Origin: Selaginella moellendorffii
Lineage: Eukaryota; Streptophyta; Lycopodiopsida; Selaginellales; Selaginellaceae
DNA: 64,000 nucleotides
Assembly: GCF_000143415.4 (NCBI RefSeq)
Contig: NW_003314316.1
Location: forward strand, 943,192-1,007,191
Reading direction: 5' to 3'
Part shown: in pieces, positions 12,684-21,019 of the stretch
How positions within the stretch are numbered: the first letter of the stretch is position 1
How the letters are laid out: each line of letters starts with the position of its first letter
Program-made: the position numbers and the translations under genes
Notes under the pieces: model-generated
What the model was told of the DNA's origin: nothing
Database searches by the model: none
What the model saw: only the letters and a program-made list of their open reading frames with translations

Positions 12684-13094
12684 TATAATTAATTTTTTAT
12701 AATGTTTGTTGGGCTGGTTATGATTCATAGTGGTTGAATCAATTGAACTTTACTTATTATATAGTCAACCACTCTTAGAATTTTATTGATCCCATGACTA
12801 AAATTCATATAAATCATATTGAATTGATATGGAATGCAGTGAAAAGATCCCTTCCTTGCTATGATACAATAAAAGGATTATACAACTTTTACTTTCAAAA
12901 ATATATTTGGCGAAAAATATATTTTGAAATAAAAGAAACTACATTTAATATTTATATAGTCATATTAAGATTCATAATCAGGATAATGCTTTATAGTAGA
13001 ATAAATAGTATAATTGATTTTGTACTTTTAAATACTTAAAAATAATTAACATTAATATATTAGAAGAGGTGATATAAATCCAAATAAGCAAACC
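12684..13094 (+). pseudogene. Merlin transposase, C-terminal part and right end
   Basis: Resumes directly after the gypsy-1 3' LTR. Pieces read CWAGYDS, then FTYYIVNHS, NFIDPMTKIHINHIELIW, AVKRSLPCYD and FQKYIWR. These match the Merlin/IS1595 C-terminal block (VNHS..FVDP.TG..TN.IE..W..VK). There are stops at several points. The element probably ends near 13094, at AAATAAGCAAACC; that end resembles the MITE terminus TAAGCAAACCAA at 37005-37016. Confidence 0.72.
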
Positions 13095-13099
13095 GGGTG

Positions 13100-14190
13100 C
13101 TGTGTTATGCATTCTAACCCAGCAGAACTGATTCGATCTGCGACGCATCCGCAATCGCCAGGATCGCCACCGCCGCCTTCCCAGTAGCGCAAAGGCTAAA
13201 AGGTTTCTTGCACTACACCCAGGTCGCCAAGATCCGGATCAAAGGCATGCTCCCCTGAAATCCCTCTCCGTGAAAGACGACGTCAAGGTGGAGCCATTCA
13301 GTTCGATGCGGTGGTGGAACCTCTCCAGTGTTACCCCCTCGCTTGTGCCAGAGACGGGCCAGCTACACCGAAGGAGCGCGTCGTCTTTGTCACCGCCAAC
13401 GCCTCCGGTTTCCATCTCCTGCGAGCAAAGCTTGCGGGCGCTGAGCGTGCTCATAGAGGAGAGCTTTCGGCCGCTAGCTAGACACGGTGGTGCGGACTTC
13501 TACAGATGCCCACGTCCGTGCTGGACTCGTTTGTCTGCGATGTCACTGCGTATGCCTAGATCAATGCGACGCCGGCGGCTGGAGAGGATCGCTTCTTGCG
13601 CCGGATGGTGGTGAGAGCTGCGCAGTTTTACAAGCTTTCCCCCACAGAGAGGCTGGACAACGAGTGGAAAGTTTGGGTGAAATTGAAATCAAAGGGCTTT
13701 TTTTTATCAAAAAATTGCCTCTTCCTATAACGGCATTCCAAGCCTGGGGGAGCTCAAGAAAGCTGCCAGGCGGTGGCGATGGTCAGCTGCAGCGGCTGCT
13801 TGAGCCGTCGATGCTGGAGAGCTTTGGAGACTTTGTGTGCTTGGATAAGAGGGAGGACGACGAGTACCCGGTGGTGGTGAAGCAGCTCGTTATCTTCTGC
13901 ACCGGGAACTCGGAGTCTTTCCGCGAGTTTTTTGGTTGACACTATCAACTGGAGGCGACTGGTGAGGGTGGTGAAGGATGTCGTTGGTCGTCGCACAAGT
14001 GCCCAGGAGCGGATGTTTGTGTTTCGAGCCTGGGACGTGAGCTCGTCACTTGATTCCAGGGATCAAGTGTTCCTTGAGGATCCAACCAGGCTTCATGTCT
14101 TTCAAGCGGCTCCGAGTAAGCACGCTTTGGCCATAGTGATGATGGCGCTGGGCATGCATTCTTCGTTACGATGTTCCCATAAGTGAAAGC
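13100..14190 (+). pseudogene. GC-rich gene remnant, family not recognised
   Basis: Composition jumps to gene-like GC after the AT-rich Merlin tail. One plus-strand path reads ERVVFVTANASGFHLLRAKL (~13375), then MPTSVLDSFVCDVTAYA, FLRRMVVRAAQFYKLSP and LDNEWKVW. In the next segment it reads SMLESFGDFVCLDKREDDEY (~13806) and ends near NSESFREFF with stop TGA at ~13937. In-frame stops at ~13478 and ~13556, and the absence of convincing splice sites there, suggest a broken gene. I could not assign a family. Confidence 0.35.
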
Positions 14191-14649
14191 ATTTCTTTCA
14201 CGCTAATGCCCTTGAAGATTGCTGCAGTTGTTGAGCGATCCATTTTCTTGGTTGTAGAGAAACTGCAGACCGGCGTTACAATCAAGACGCAAAAAATATT
14301 ATACCACTCTGCTTTGAACAACAAAAACAGACAATTGAGATTATAACTTACCCATCTCAGCTTTCACGGACAGTCCAGTGCATTATTTACAATCACACAA
14401 ACCTCGCCAGCTTTTCAGTCCTACATATGGATTGCTGTCGTTTGAGACGTCTTAGCTACCTTGGCGCAAGAACAAAGAGCCTTCTTTTAATCATCCTCAA
14501 GCGAACTGCAACGATATTTTTATTTCAATTATTTTGTGTAATATTTAGTGAATAACGATAGGCTACAAGTTTATTGTTTGTTTAGGTAGAATCTAAGTCG
14601 CTCCCGATATGCTCAATCACGCTCTCATAGTTGCAAAGCTAGTTTTAAA
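14191..14649. other. Spacer downstream of the Fic gene
   Basis: No gene or repeat was recognised. Confidence 0.4.
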
Positions 14650-15512
14650 TTATTCTAGGCTTTCAAAGAACCTTTTCCATCCGACATAAACGCCCTCTAC
14701 AATGAGTGCCGTGAGATCTGCGGGGTCGCAGGATAATCTAGCCCTCTCAAAGCACCTCGAGTAGACTTCCTTCTCCACGAACGGCGGCTCCACCCCACTC
14801 GACTTATCCACAAACAAAATATTGGGAGCCAAGATGGTGATGCTTCTCAGTACGTGCGCCAGCATTATCCTTCCCGTCCTTCCGTTGCCATCCTCAAAGG
14901 GATGGATGGACTCGTACTCCCAGAAGAAGCGCCCGGCAAACTTGACAAGGCGCTCCACCCGCTCCAAACCTCTGGGCATCGCAAAGATGTCCCGCAGCTC
15001 CTTGTTGGATCGATTCATCAGCGCGATGAGGGCGCTCTTGATCTTGTCCGGCTCCAGGAAGTAGTGCTTGTGACCATCAATTGTGTACATGTACACTCGC
15101 TCACCTCGCATCCTTCCAGCGATCTCGGGATCCACAGTCTCGAGCATGCACTTGTGGGACTCGAGCAGCTTCTTGGTGCCCAGCCCGGGCATCTCTCGCT
15201 CGGTGGCGGACGCCGGGAACCAAGCTCGCAATGCCCGGTGGAGGCAAGAGACATGCTCCAGCCGGTCATCGTCCTGTTTCCAGCCGCCTTCCTCCTCTTG
15301 CAAAGCTCCATTCGCGATGGCCCGCTGCGTCTCTTCCAGCGTCTCAAACCCCTCGCCCTCGATGTGGTTGACTTGGTAGAGAAACTCCGCCATAGCCTTG
15401 CCCAGGCTTTCTTTTCGGGCGCTAGAGACTCGTACCGCCTGAGAAAGGCGTCAATCTCGACCACCATCTCCCTCACGCTCGGTCCACCACTCCTCCAAAA
15501 CGGAAGCTCCAT
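14650..15512 (-). CDS. Fic-domain protein (probable AMPylase), apparent 1-nt frameshift near the N-terminus
   Basis: The main open frame, 14650-15393 (247 residues from MAEFLYQ), is intronless. It has the complete Fic active-site loop HPFEDGNGRTGR (His at residue ~164), which in the family binds ATP and transfers AMP to hydroxyl side chains of target proteins. Upstream, NHIEGE followed by ETLEETQ matches the class II inhibitory-helix region ([S/T]xxxE[G/N]), but the Ser/Thr position is Val here while the Glu is kept. A second frame, 15512 to ~15410 (MELPFWRSGGPSVREMVVEI...YESLAPEKK), gives the helical segment that normally precedes this motif. The two frames are offset by one base in an A-rich run at ~15406-15416. 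Either the gene is frameshifted, the assembly has an error, or translation begins at 15393. Fic genes are sporadic in plants, so bacterial origin is possible. Confidence 0.8.
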
Positions 15513-15568
15513 GTCACAAAGAAAGGGAACCCTAAACCGCTTATAAAGCGCAAAAAGGTGGCAGGCAC

Positions 15569-16779
15569 TTAAATATTCAAAGGATATTCTTTATACCCAT
15601 AGTTAATGACAGCCTCTCCTCGCATTAAAACACGCATACTCTCCCAGTTGACTTGCAAATCAAGCTTACCACCACGCTCAGATACCTGGATTTGTTCAAC
15701 ATTAGCAATTGTTTCAGCATTATCCAGTGTTGTTCTTACTTGACAAGCCGAGAGCGTGTTCTTGAGCAGCTTCTTCGCCCAGTATGGAGCTAATGCGCAG
15801 TGAGCACTTCCACAAACTGGATCCTGCGAGCAAAACGCTTTTTACTAAAGAGAACGGAAAACTTCTCTTGTGGGAAGAGCACGATGTTGATGCTGTACCT
15901 CGTTGATGGCAAATCTCGGAGCAAAAAACCGCGAAACAAAATCATACGCTGAATGAGCGCTGGCTTTTGCTGTCACGAGAAGTCCAAAATCAGAGCAAGC
16001 CAAAACCTCGTCGAAGTCTGGTTTTAAGCCCCGTACGTGCTCTTCGGACGAGAGCTCTAGCTGGAAAAATAGCGACAAACAAACACATTGTTGATACGTA
16101 TCAGGAAAGAAGCCTTTACTTGCAATGAGATCTCCCCGTCCAGACGTTGAAACGGCGACAACCGAGGCACCACCCAGAGTTTCAGTCAAGACGAAGTTGG
16201 CATTGTCGCAAGGAGAAGTTGTCATGACGGGAAAATCCAGCTCCACTTGGAAACTTTCACTGGACGACGTCCCGATCTTGCGAGCGGGCAACACTCCAGA
16301 CTTTGTATTGAATCGAATCAAGTCGCCCTTCACAGCCTTTGTAGCAAAGAGGTAATAAGCCGAGGCCAAAGTTCCATGACCGCATAGAGGCACCTATAGG
16401 AAAGAAAAGAGTTAAAAAGCACAATGATAAGCTTGATTTAAAGTTACCTCGCATCGAGGAGAAAACCAACGAAGCTCATAGTCGAAAGGGGAAATCTCTT
16501 CCTCGCTGCTGTTCTTCACAAGGAACGCTGTCTGGGAGACATTGAGCTCCGTCGCTACGCGCTGCATCGACATGGGATCAGCTTCACAGGAGAGAACGCA
16601 AACCGCCGCTGGATTCCCTCTCAGACCCTCGCCAGTGAATGCATCCACCTGATCAGAGAGAGAGAGGGAGAGAGGAGAAGGAAGAAGAGGAGATAATCCA
16701 CCGAAATTTCGATCGAGCGGTAGCTTACCATCACGCATTGGTTGCCGCTGCCGAGATCGGAGGACTCCGCGGGCGCCAT
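15569..16779 (-). CDS. PhzF-family (phenazine biosynthesis-like) isomerase/epimerase
   Basis: Six exons join exactly: 16729-16779, 16448-16648, 16120-16393, 15899-16056, 15740-15823 and 15569-15685, giving 294 residues, the usual PhzF length. N-terminal landmarks are VDAFTGEGLRGNPAAVC (the catalytic Glu region differs slightly between members), RWFSPRCEVPLCGHGTLASA and GRGDLI; C-terminal ones are INEDPVCGSAHCALAPYW and SERGGKLDL. These form the two-fold diaminopimelate-epimerase-like fold. Plant members are cytosolic proteins of unknown substrate. The exon 3/4 junction uses the acceptor ...ccagctag, which keeps GDLIAKLSSEE in frame. The intervening introns are 54-80 bp. It is tandem with, and 57 bp upstream of, the Fic gene on the same strand. 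Confidence 0.92.
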
Positions 16780-17314
16780 AGCTAGATCGACAAGAAATTC
16801 AAAGAACTTGGAGAAAGAAATTAGGGCAGAATCATTCTTATCCCTCCTTTTTGACTTTTTTTCACTGTAGAGATAAAAGAGTTAAAGCAGATTTATTCTT
16901 TTGCCCCTTTGCCCTTTCCTTTCACTTGAAAAGCTTTCGCACCGGACAAAACGACAGCGCAGCTGGAGCGTATCTTATCGTATCCAAACCGTATGCTGGA
17001 AGAACATACGCTTTTGCACAGCAGCCACTCAAAGCCTCTCCTTCGCCAGACCTTCCTCATCTCAATCCGAGAAAACTAGGAAAAATTCCACTGCCATCAC
17101 ATTTCCTCGTTGATCCTAGCACAGATCCGAGAGAACTACGAAGAAACTGGAGAAAGAACTCCCAAATTCCTCCAGATCTCTCATCCGAGAGAAGGAAGCA
17201 CACGATTGTGCACGAAAGAATAGGAGTCTTTTAGATGTACAGGCGAAAATTCGGTTCTTCCATCGATGGAAGAACTTAAAATTCTTGATCGATCGATCGA
17301 TCGCAATGAGCTAC
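16780..17314. other. Spacer between PhzF and bZIP genes
   Basis: Contains the PhzF 5' leader and bZIP 3' region, including a GATCGATCGATCGATC run at ~17287-17302. No gene was seen. Confidence 0.4.
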
Positions 17315-18092
17315 TCACGAGCACAAGCTTGATCCCTGGAGAACATCCGTGACAATCGCGTAGGCCGAGCGAGGAGGGGGCGAGCTGGGTCGCAGAGCCA
17401 CGCCCGGTGGATCCAAATGGCTCGTCCCAAATCCAAACGCGTGAAGCCCATCCGGGTGATGGACGCTCGCTTGGCGATGCAATCGCTGCAGCTGGCGGCC
17501 GAGCTCCGACGCTTGCAAGCGAAGGAGCTGGTTGTCATGGCTGATCTGCGAGAACTGCTGCGATGCCACGCTCAGCTTGCCAAGAATGTGGCTGTTCTGC
17601 GCTCGCAGATCCAGCAGCTGGGATCGCAGCTCCTCCATATGCTGCTGCTTCCTCAGCCTCGATCGACGCGCGGACTCGCGGTTGGAAAGCATTCGCTTTT
17701 GCTTCTTGTCGTCCACGCCCAGGAGCTGCTGGTCCTCTTCCGAGGTGGAGGTCGACGGAGGAACAGAGTGATCCAGAGCTGGAAGAGCCGGACCGGGAGC
17801 GAAATCCCTCTCTGGGCCTGGAACATTGATCACTCTCGATCAGAGCTTGTAAAAACAGTGGATCTTTCTTACCCCCGGCTGGGAATTTGGGGACGCGATC
17901 GACGCTCTTCCAATTCGCTGCGCCGAGATCTTGGATCTGACCTAGGCTCTGCTGCTGGACCTCCAATCTCCACAATGGGGCAAACAGATCATCCACCGAC
18001 GGCGTCCTCGGCAGCGCCGATTCCTTGCTAGATCCAGCGCCGCCGCCGTAGATCCCCGCAACACCAGCCTCGGCATCGTCCCAAGCGCCCAT
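17315..18092 (-). CDS. bZIP transcription factor
   Basis: Two exons, 17873-18092 and 17315-17817, are joined across a 55-bp GT-AG intron (FPAG|GPERDFAPG), giving 240 residues. The basic region reads KRMLSNRESARRSRLRKQ, containing the invariant N-x7-R and the DNA-contacting SARRSRLRK. Leu heptads follow over about 45 residues, then a Ser/Pro-rich tail. The N-terminal ~110 residues are low-complexity and probably regulatory. Such proteins bind ACGT-core elements as dimers in the nucleus. The basic region resembles plant group S/C bZIPs, but an intron and long N-terminus are unlike intronless group S1 genes. I saw no sucrose-control-type upstream ORF in the leader. Confidence 0.92.
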
Positions 18093-18595
18093 TCTTCTTG
18101 CGTGAAAATGTGGACAAAAGCGAAGATTAGGGTTCTTGTAGCTAGCGCTTTTGTGGACAGGTGGACGTCGCGCAGCCGTCGGTTAATGGACGGCTGTAGA
18201 ATGGATGGGGCTGTCGTGGTTGCGTGGCCGAATCGCGGCCGTTGGAGTGGTGGCGTACTCAACTGACAGCACTTATCCACTCCTCACCTTTTGGATCGTC
18301 CATGTGGAATGGATCCAATTAATTTCTCTGGATACTTGTTGCCTTGCTATGGATTCTTATTAAATTTTATTTAATCGCGTTCGCCGTGGTTTCGTCTATA
18401 GATGGGATTCCTTTAGCAAGCCCGCCAGCCAATGGGAGGCATTTTTTACGGGGAACAAAAAAGATGCCCTTCGCCGGCATTTGCGTCGCGATAGTTACTC
18501 AAAGTCTTAGTCAATAGTAGGCAACAACGATTTTTAAACCAACGAAGATTCCATGGCAAAGATACCTGCAAAAAAACGTGTAGAATTCAACCTTT
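18093..18595. other. Spacer: bZIP promoter and PPR 3' region
   Basis: No gene was seen. The GC-rich part at 18100-18280 contains an incidental open frame with no recognisable features. Confidence 0.4.
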
Positions 18596-20497
18596 TCAAT
18601 TCCACTGGCATATGCTTTCCACTTGGAAAGAACTGACGACTTTTGTTTTTATGCTTGAGGACAAAATGTAGGCAGCTCCATGCCTTGGGTCAATGCTTAT
18701 CAGCTTGTCTACAGCTAATCTAGCATAATCTATCGCATCTTCATGGTTTTTGCAAGATCCAAGAAAGCACACCCAGTCTACAGTGTCTGGAACAAAGGGC
18801 ATTGTGTTTATAAGGCCCAGAGCATCATCTAGATATCCAGATCTTCCAAGCAAATCGATCATACAAGCATAGTGTTGTTTCGTTGGATTGTGAAGATAAT
18901 CTTGTCTCATAGAAGAAAAGCAGCATTTCCCAGTGTAGAGCTCTCCATCGTGACTGCAAGTGATTAGCATCGAAACAAAGCAAGTCTCTTCAGGATCAAT
19001 CACTAGCTTCATCTCCAAAAACATTCTTTTGGCATCTTCCGTATGCCCTTTGTGGGCATATGCGGCAAGCATAGCACTACAAAGAACTGCGTCTTGCAGT
19101 GGAATCCCATCAAACATCCTTTTCGCTAATCTAATTTCTCCATTTTGAGTAAACCCACCTAGCATACAGGTCCAAGACACTAGATTTTGCTGTGGCAACT
19201 CATCAAAAACTCGCTTTGCTGAAAATACATGCCCGCATTGGGCATATGCCGTAAGCATACATGTTGCCGATATTATATTCCTCTGGGGCATCTGGTTGTG
19301 CATCTGCTCGGCCTCGTCGACGTGGCCGTTCAAAGCATATGCTGCCACGATGGCATTCCACGTCACCAGATTCCTTTGGGGCATCTCATCAAACAGCCGC
19401 TTTGCTTTCTCCACATGCCCCTTGTGGGCATACCCAGTCAGCAGGGAGTTCCACGTAACCACGTCGTGGCGTCGCATGGACTCAAAGATTCGCTCGGCAT
19501 CTCCTAGATGCCCACTCTGGGCATATGCCGCGACAATAGCGTTGCAGGATACTAGGGACTTCTCTGGCATTGTGTGAAAAAGATTCTTTGCTCGGTCCAA
19601 ATGCCCGTGCTGGATATACGCTGCCACCATGGAGTTCCACGTCACTGTGTTCCAGCTTGGCATGGAATCAAACATTGACTTTGCGCGGAAAAGATGTCCA
19701 TTTTGGGCATATACCGCAATGGCGGCATTCCAAAGAACACCGTCCCACTCGGGCACCTGTACGATTATGAGACCCATTTCTTCGATTTGGCCACTGCTTC
19801 CGTAGGATTTAAGCATTGATGCCCAAGAGAAGAGATCTCTCTCCGGCATTGTATCAAATGTGTTCTTGGCCTCCTCCAAATGCCCATTTCGCGAGAATGC
19901 CGCGAGGATCGAATTCCAGGAGACGATGTCTTGGGTGGGCATGATCTCGAAAATGTGCCTGGATCGATCGAGCTCTCCGTTCTTGCAAGCGCAATCCAGG
20001 AAGGAATTCCAGGAGACGAGGTCCCAGGCGGGCATCTCGGTGAAGAAGCGCTGTGCTCGATCGATCTGGCCGCTGTGAGCGTAGGCCGCGAGCATCGAGT
20101 TCCAGGAGATGAGATCGCGCTGCGGCATTGCAGAGAAGACTTCGATGGACTCCTCGATTTGCCCCTTGCTGGAGAATGCCGCCAGCATCGCGTTGTGCGA
20201 GGGGAGGAATGGATTGGGCATCTCGCGGAAGACAATTCGCGCCTCTTCCACGAACCCATTCCGGGAGTAGGCATGGAGCATGAGCATCCAGGAGAAATCA
20301 TCGCGCCGCGCGAGGGAGTCGAAGATCTCTCGGGCATGATCCACCCGTCCAAATCTACCGTACACCTCGAGCAGCTTGTTGGAGACGAATCCCTCGCGCG
20401 GAAGATCGAGACGAGATTGGAGGAGAGAATGCGCTCTCTTCACATCGTTGATCGATCGGCAAGATTGGATGAGCTCTACGCATTCCTGGTGTCTCAT
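18596..20497 (-). CDS. Pentatricopeptide repeat protein, tandem S-type array, no DYW domain
   Basis: Intronless, 633 residues from MRHQECVELI. From residue ~40 onward about 15 near-perfect 31-residue S motifs run head to tail (typical unit: MPQRDLISWNSMLAAYAHSG...A), instead of alternating P-L-S triplets. Positions 5 and 35-equivalents vary, as expected for an RNA-recognition code. Two longer repeats follow, with YACMIDLLGRSGYLDDA, and an E1-like motif that stops at AAYILSSS, so the usual E/E+/DYW tail is missing. PLS-class PPRs act in plastids or mitochondria in C-to-U editing; this one would need a separate DYW partner or have another RNA role. The N-terminus is not a clear transit peptide, so targeting is uncertain. 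Confidence 0.92.
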   Translation of the reverse strand: MRHQECVELIQSCRSINDVKRAHSLLQSRLDLPREGFVSNKLLEVYGRFGRVDHAREIFDSLARRDDFSWMLMLHAYSRNGFVEEARIVFREMPNPFLPSHNAMLAAFSSKGQIEESIEVFSAMPQRDLISWNSMLAAYAHSGQIDRAQRFFTEMPAWDLVSWNSFLDCACKNGELDRSRHIFEIMPTQDIVSWNSILAAFSRNGHLEEAKNTFDTMPERDLFSWASMLKSYGSSGQIEEMGLIIVQVPEWDGVLWNAAIAVYAQNGHLFRAKSMFDSMPSWNTVTWNSMVAAYIQHGHLDRAKNLFHTMPEKSLVSCNAIVAAYAQSGHLGDAERIFESMRRHDVVTWNSLLTGYAHKGHVEKAKRLFDEMPQRNLVTWNAIVAAYALNGHVDEAEQMHNQMPQRNIISATCMLTAYAQCGHVFSAKRVFDELPQQNLVSWTCMLGGFTQNGEIRLAKRMFDGIPLQDAVLCSAMLAAYAHKGHTEDAKRMFLEMKLVIDPEETCFVSMLITCSHDGELYTGKCCFSSMRQDYLHNPTKQHYACMIDLLGRSGYLDDALGLINTMPFVPDTVDWVCFLGSCKNHEDAIDYARLAVDKLISIDPRHGAAYILSSSIKTKVVSSFQVESICQWN

Positions 20498-20548
20498 CCA
20501 AGAACACGAAAAGTATTATCGTTAATCTAACCTTAACTTTCAAAGCAA

Positions 20549-20594
20549 GGGGATGTAGCTCAAATGGTAGAGCGATATAGCCATAGGTACCCAT
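20549..20594 (+). repeat. tRNA-Ala-like repeat, copy A (3' truncated)
   Basis: Starts GGGGATGTAGCTCAAATGG (acceptor, D-arm/A box), then diverges after AGCGATATAGCCATAGGTA; the T-arm is missing. Confidence 0.6.
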
Positions 20595-20660
20595 TTTTTC
20601 TTCCTTTAAGATTTTTCTAATCCTCTATTATTTAATTTTATGTTGAACTATTCTTAATTT

Positions 20661-20706
20661 TCAAAGCTCAAATTAGAGCGATGGTCGACGATACCTCCCA
20701 TTTCCA
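20661..20706 (+). repeat. tRNA-Ala-like repeat, copy B (internally deleted)
   Basis: AAGCTCAAATTAGAGCGATGG followed by TCGACGATACCTCCCATTTCCA; the 5' acceptor strand and half the T-arm are gone. Same flanking TTCTTAATTTTCAA and CCATTTTCTTTTTCC as the other copies. Confidence 0.55.
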
Positions 20707-20777
20707 TTTTCTTTTTCCTTTAAGATTTTTATAATCATCTATTATTTTATGTTAATCTATTCTTAATTTTCAAGCAA

Positions 20778-20851
20778 GGGGATGTAGCTCAAATGGTAGA
20801 GCGATGGTCGACGATAGACATAGGTAGGAGGATCGATACCTCCCATCTCCA
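20778..20851 (+). repeat. tRNA-Ala-like repeat, copy C (full length, 74 nt)
   Basis: GGGGATG pairs with CATCTCC (7 bp with one G-U), D stem GCTC/GAGC, T stem GGAGG/CCTCC with loop ATCGATA, discriminator A. The anticodon arm is not canonical: 18 nt replace the usual 17 and do not form a 5-bp stem with a 7-nt loop. It is followed by TTTT, a possible Pol III terminator. The body matches plant tRNA-Ala outside the anticodon arm. Confidence 0.65.
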
Positions 20852-20925
20852 TTTTCTTTTTCCTTTAAGATTTTCTAATCCTCTATTATTTTATGTTAGT
20901 CTATTCTTAATTTTCAAGCAGCTCA

Positions 20926-20985
20926 AATGGTAGAGCAATGTCGGACGATCGGCGTAGGTAGGAGGATCGATACCTCCCATCTCCA
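20926..20985 (+). repeat. tRNA-Ala-like repeat, copy D (5' truncated)
   Basis: Begins AGCAGCTCAAATGGTAGAGC (missing GGGGATGT) and keeps an intact T-arm and CATCTCCA end. Followed by TTTTTTT. Copies A-D sit in ~120-bp tandem units that also share the spacer CTATTATTTTATGTT. Confidence 0.6.
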
Positions 20986-21019
20986 TTTTTTTAGGTTTTA
21001 GGGCTACTTGTTATCGCCA

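Noticed and set aside
17942-18280. Upstream ORF controlling the bZIP gene by sucrose
   Set aside because: The frame lacks the conserved C-terminal peptide of sucrose-control uORFs and overlaps the coding start.
20549-20985. Calling the repeats functional tRNA-Ala genes
   Set aside because: The anticodon arm is non-canonical in the full copies and the others are truncated.
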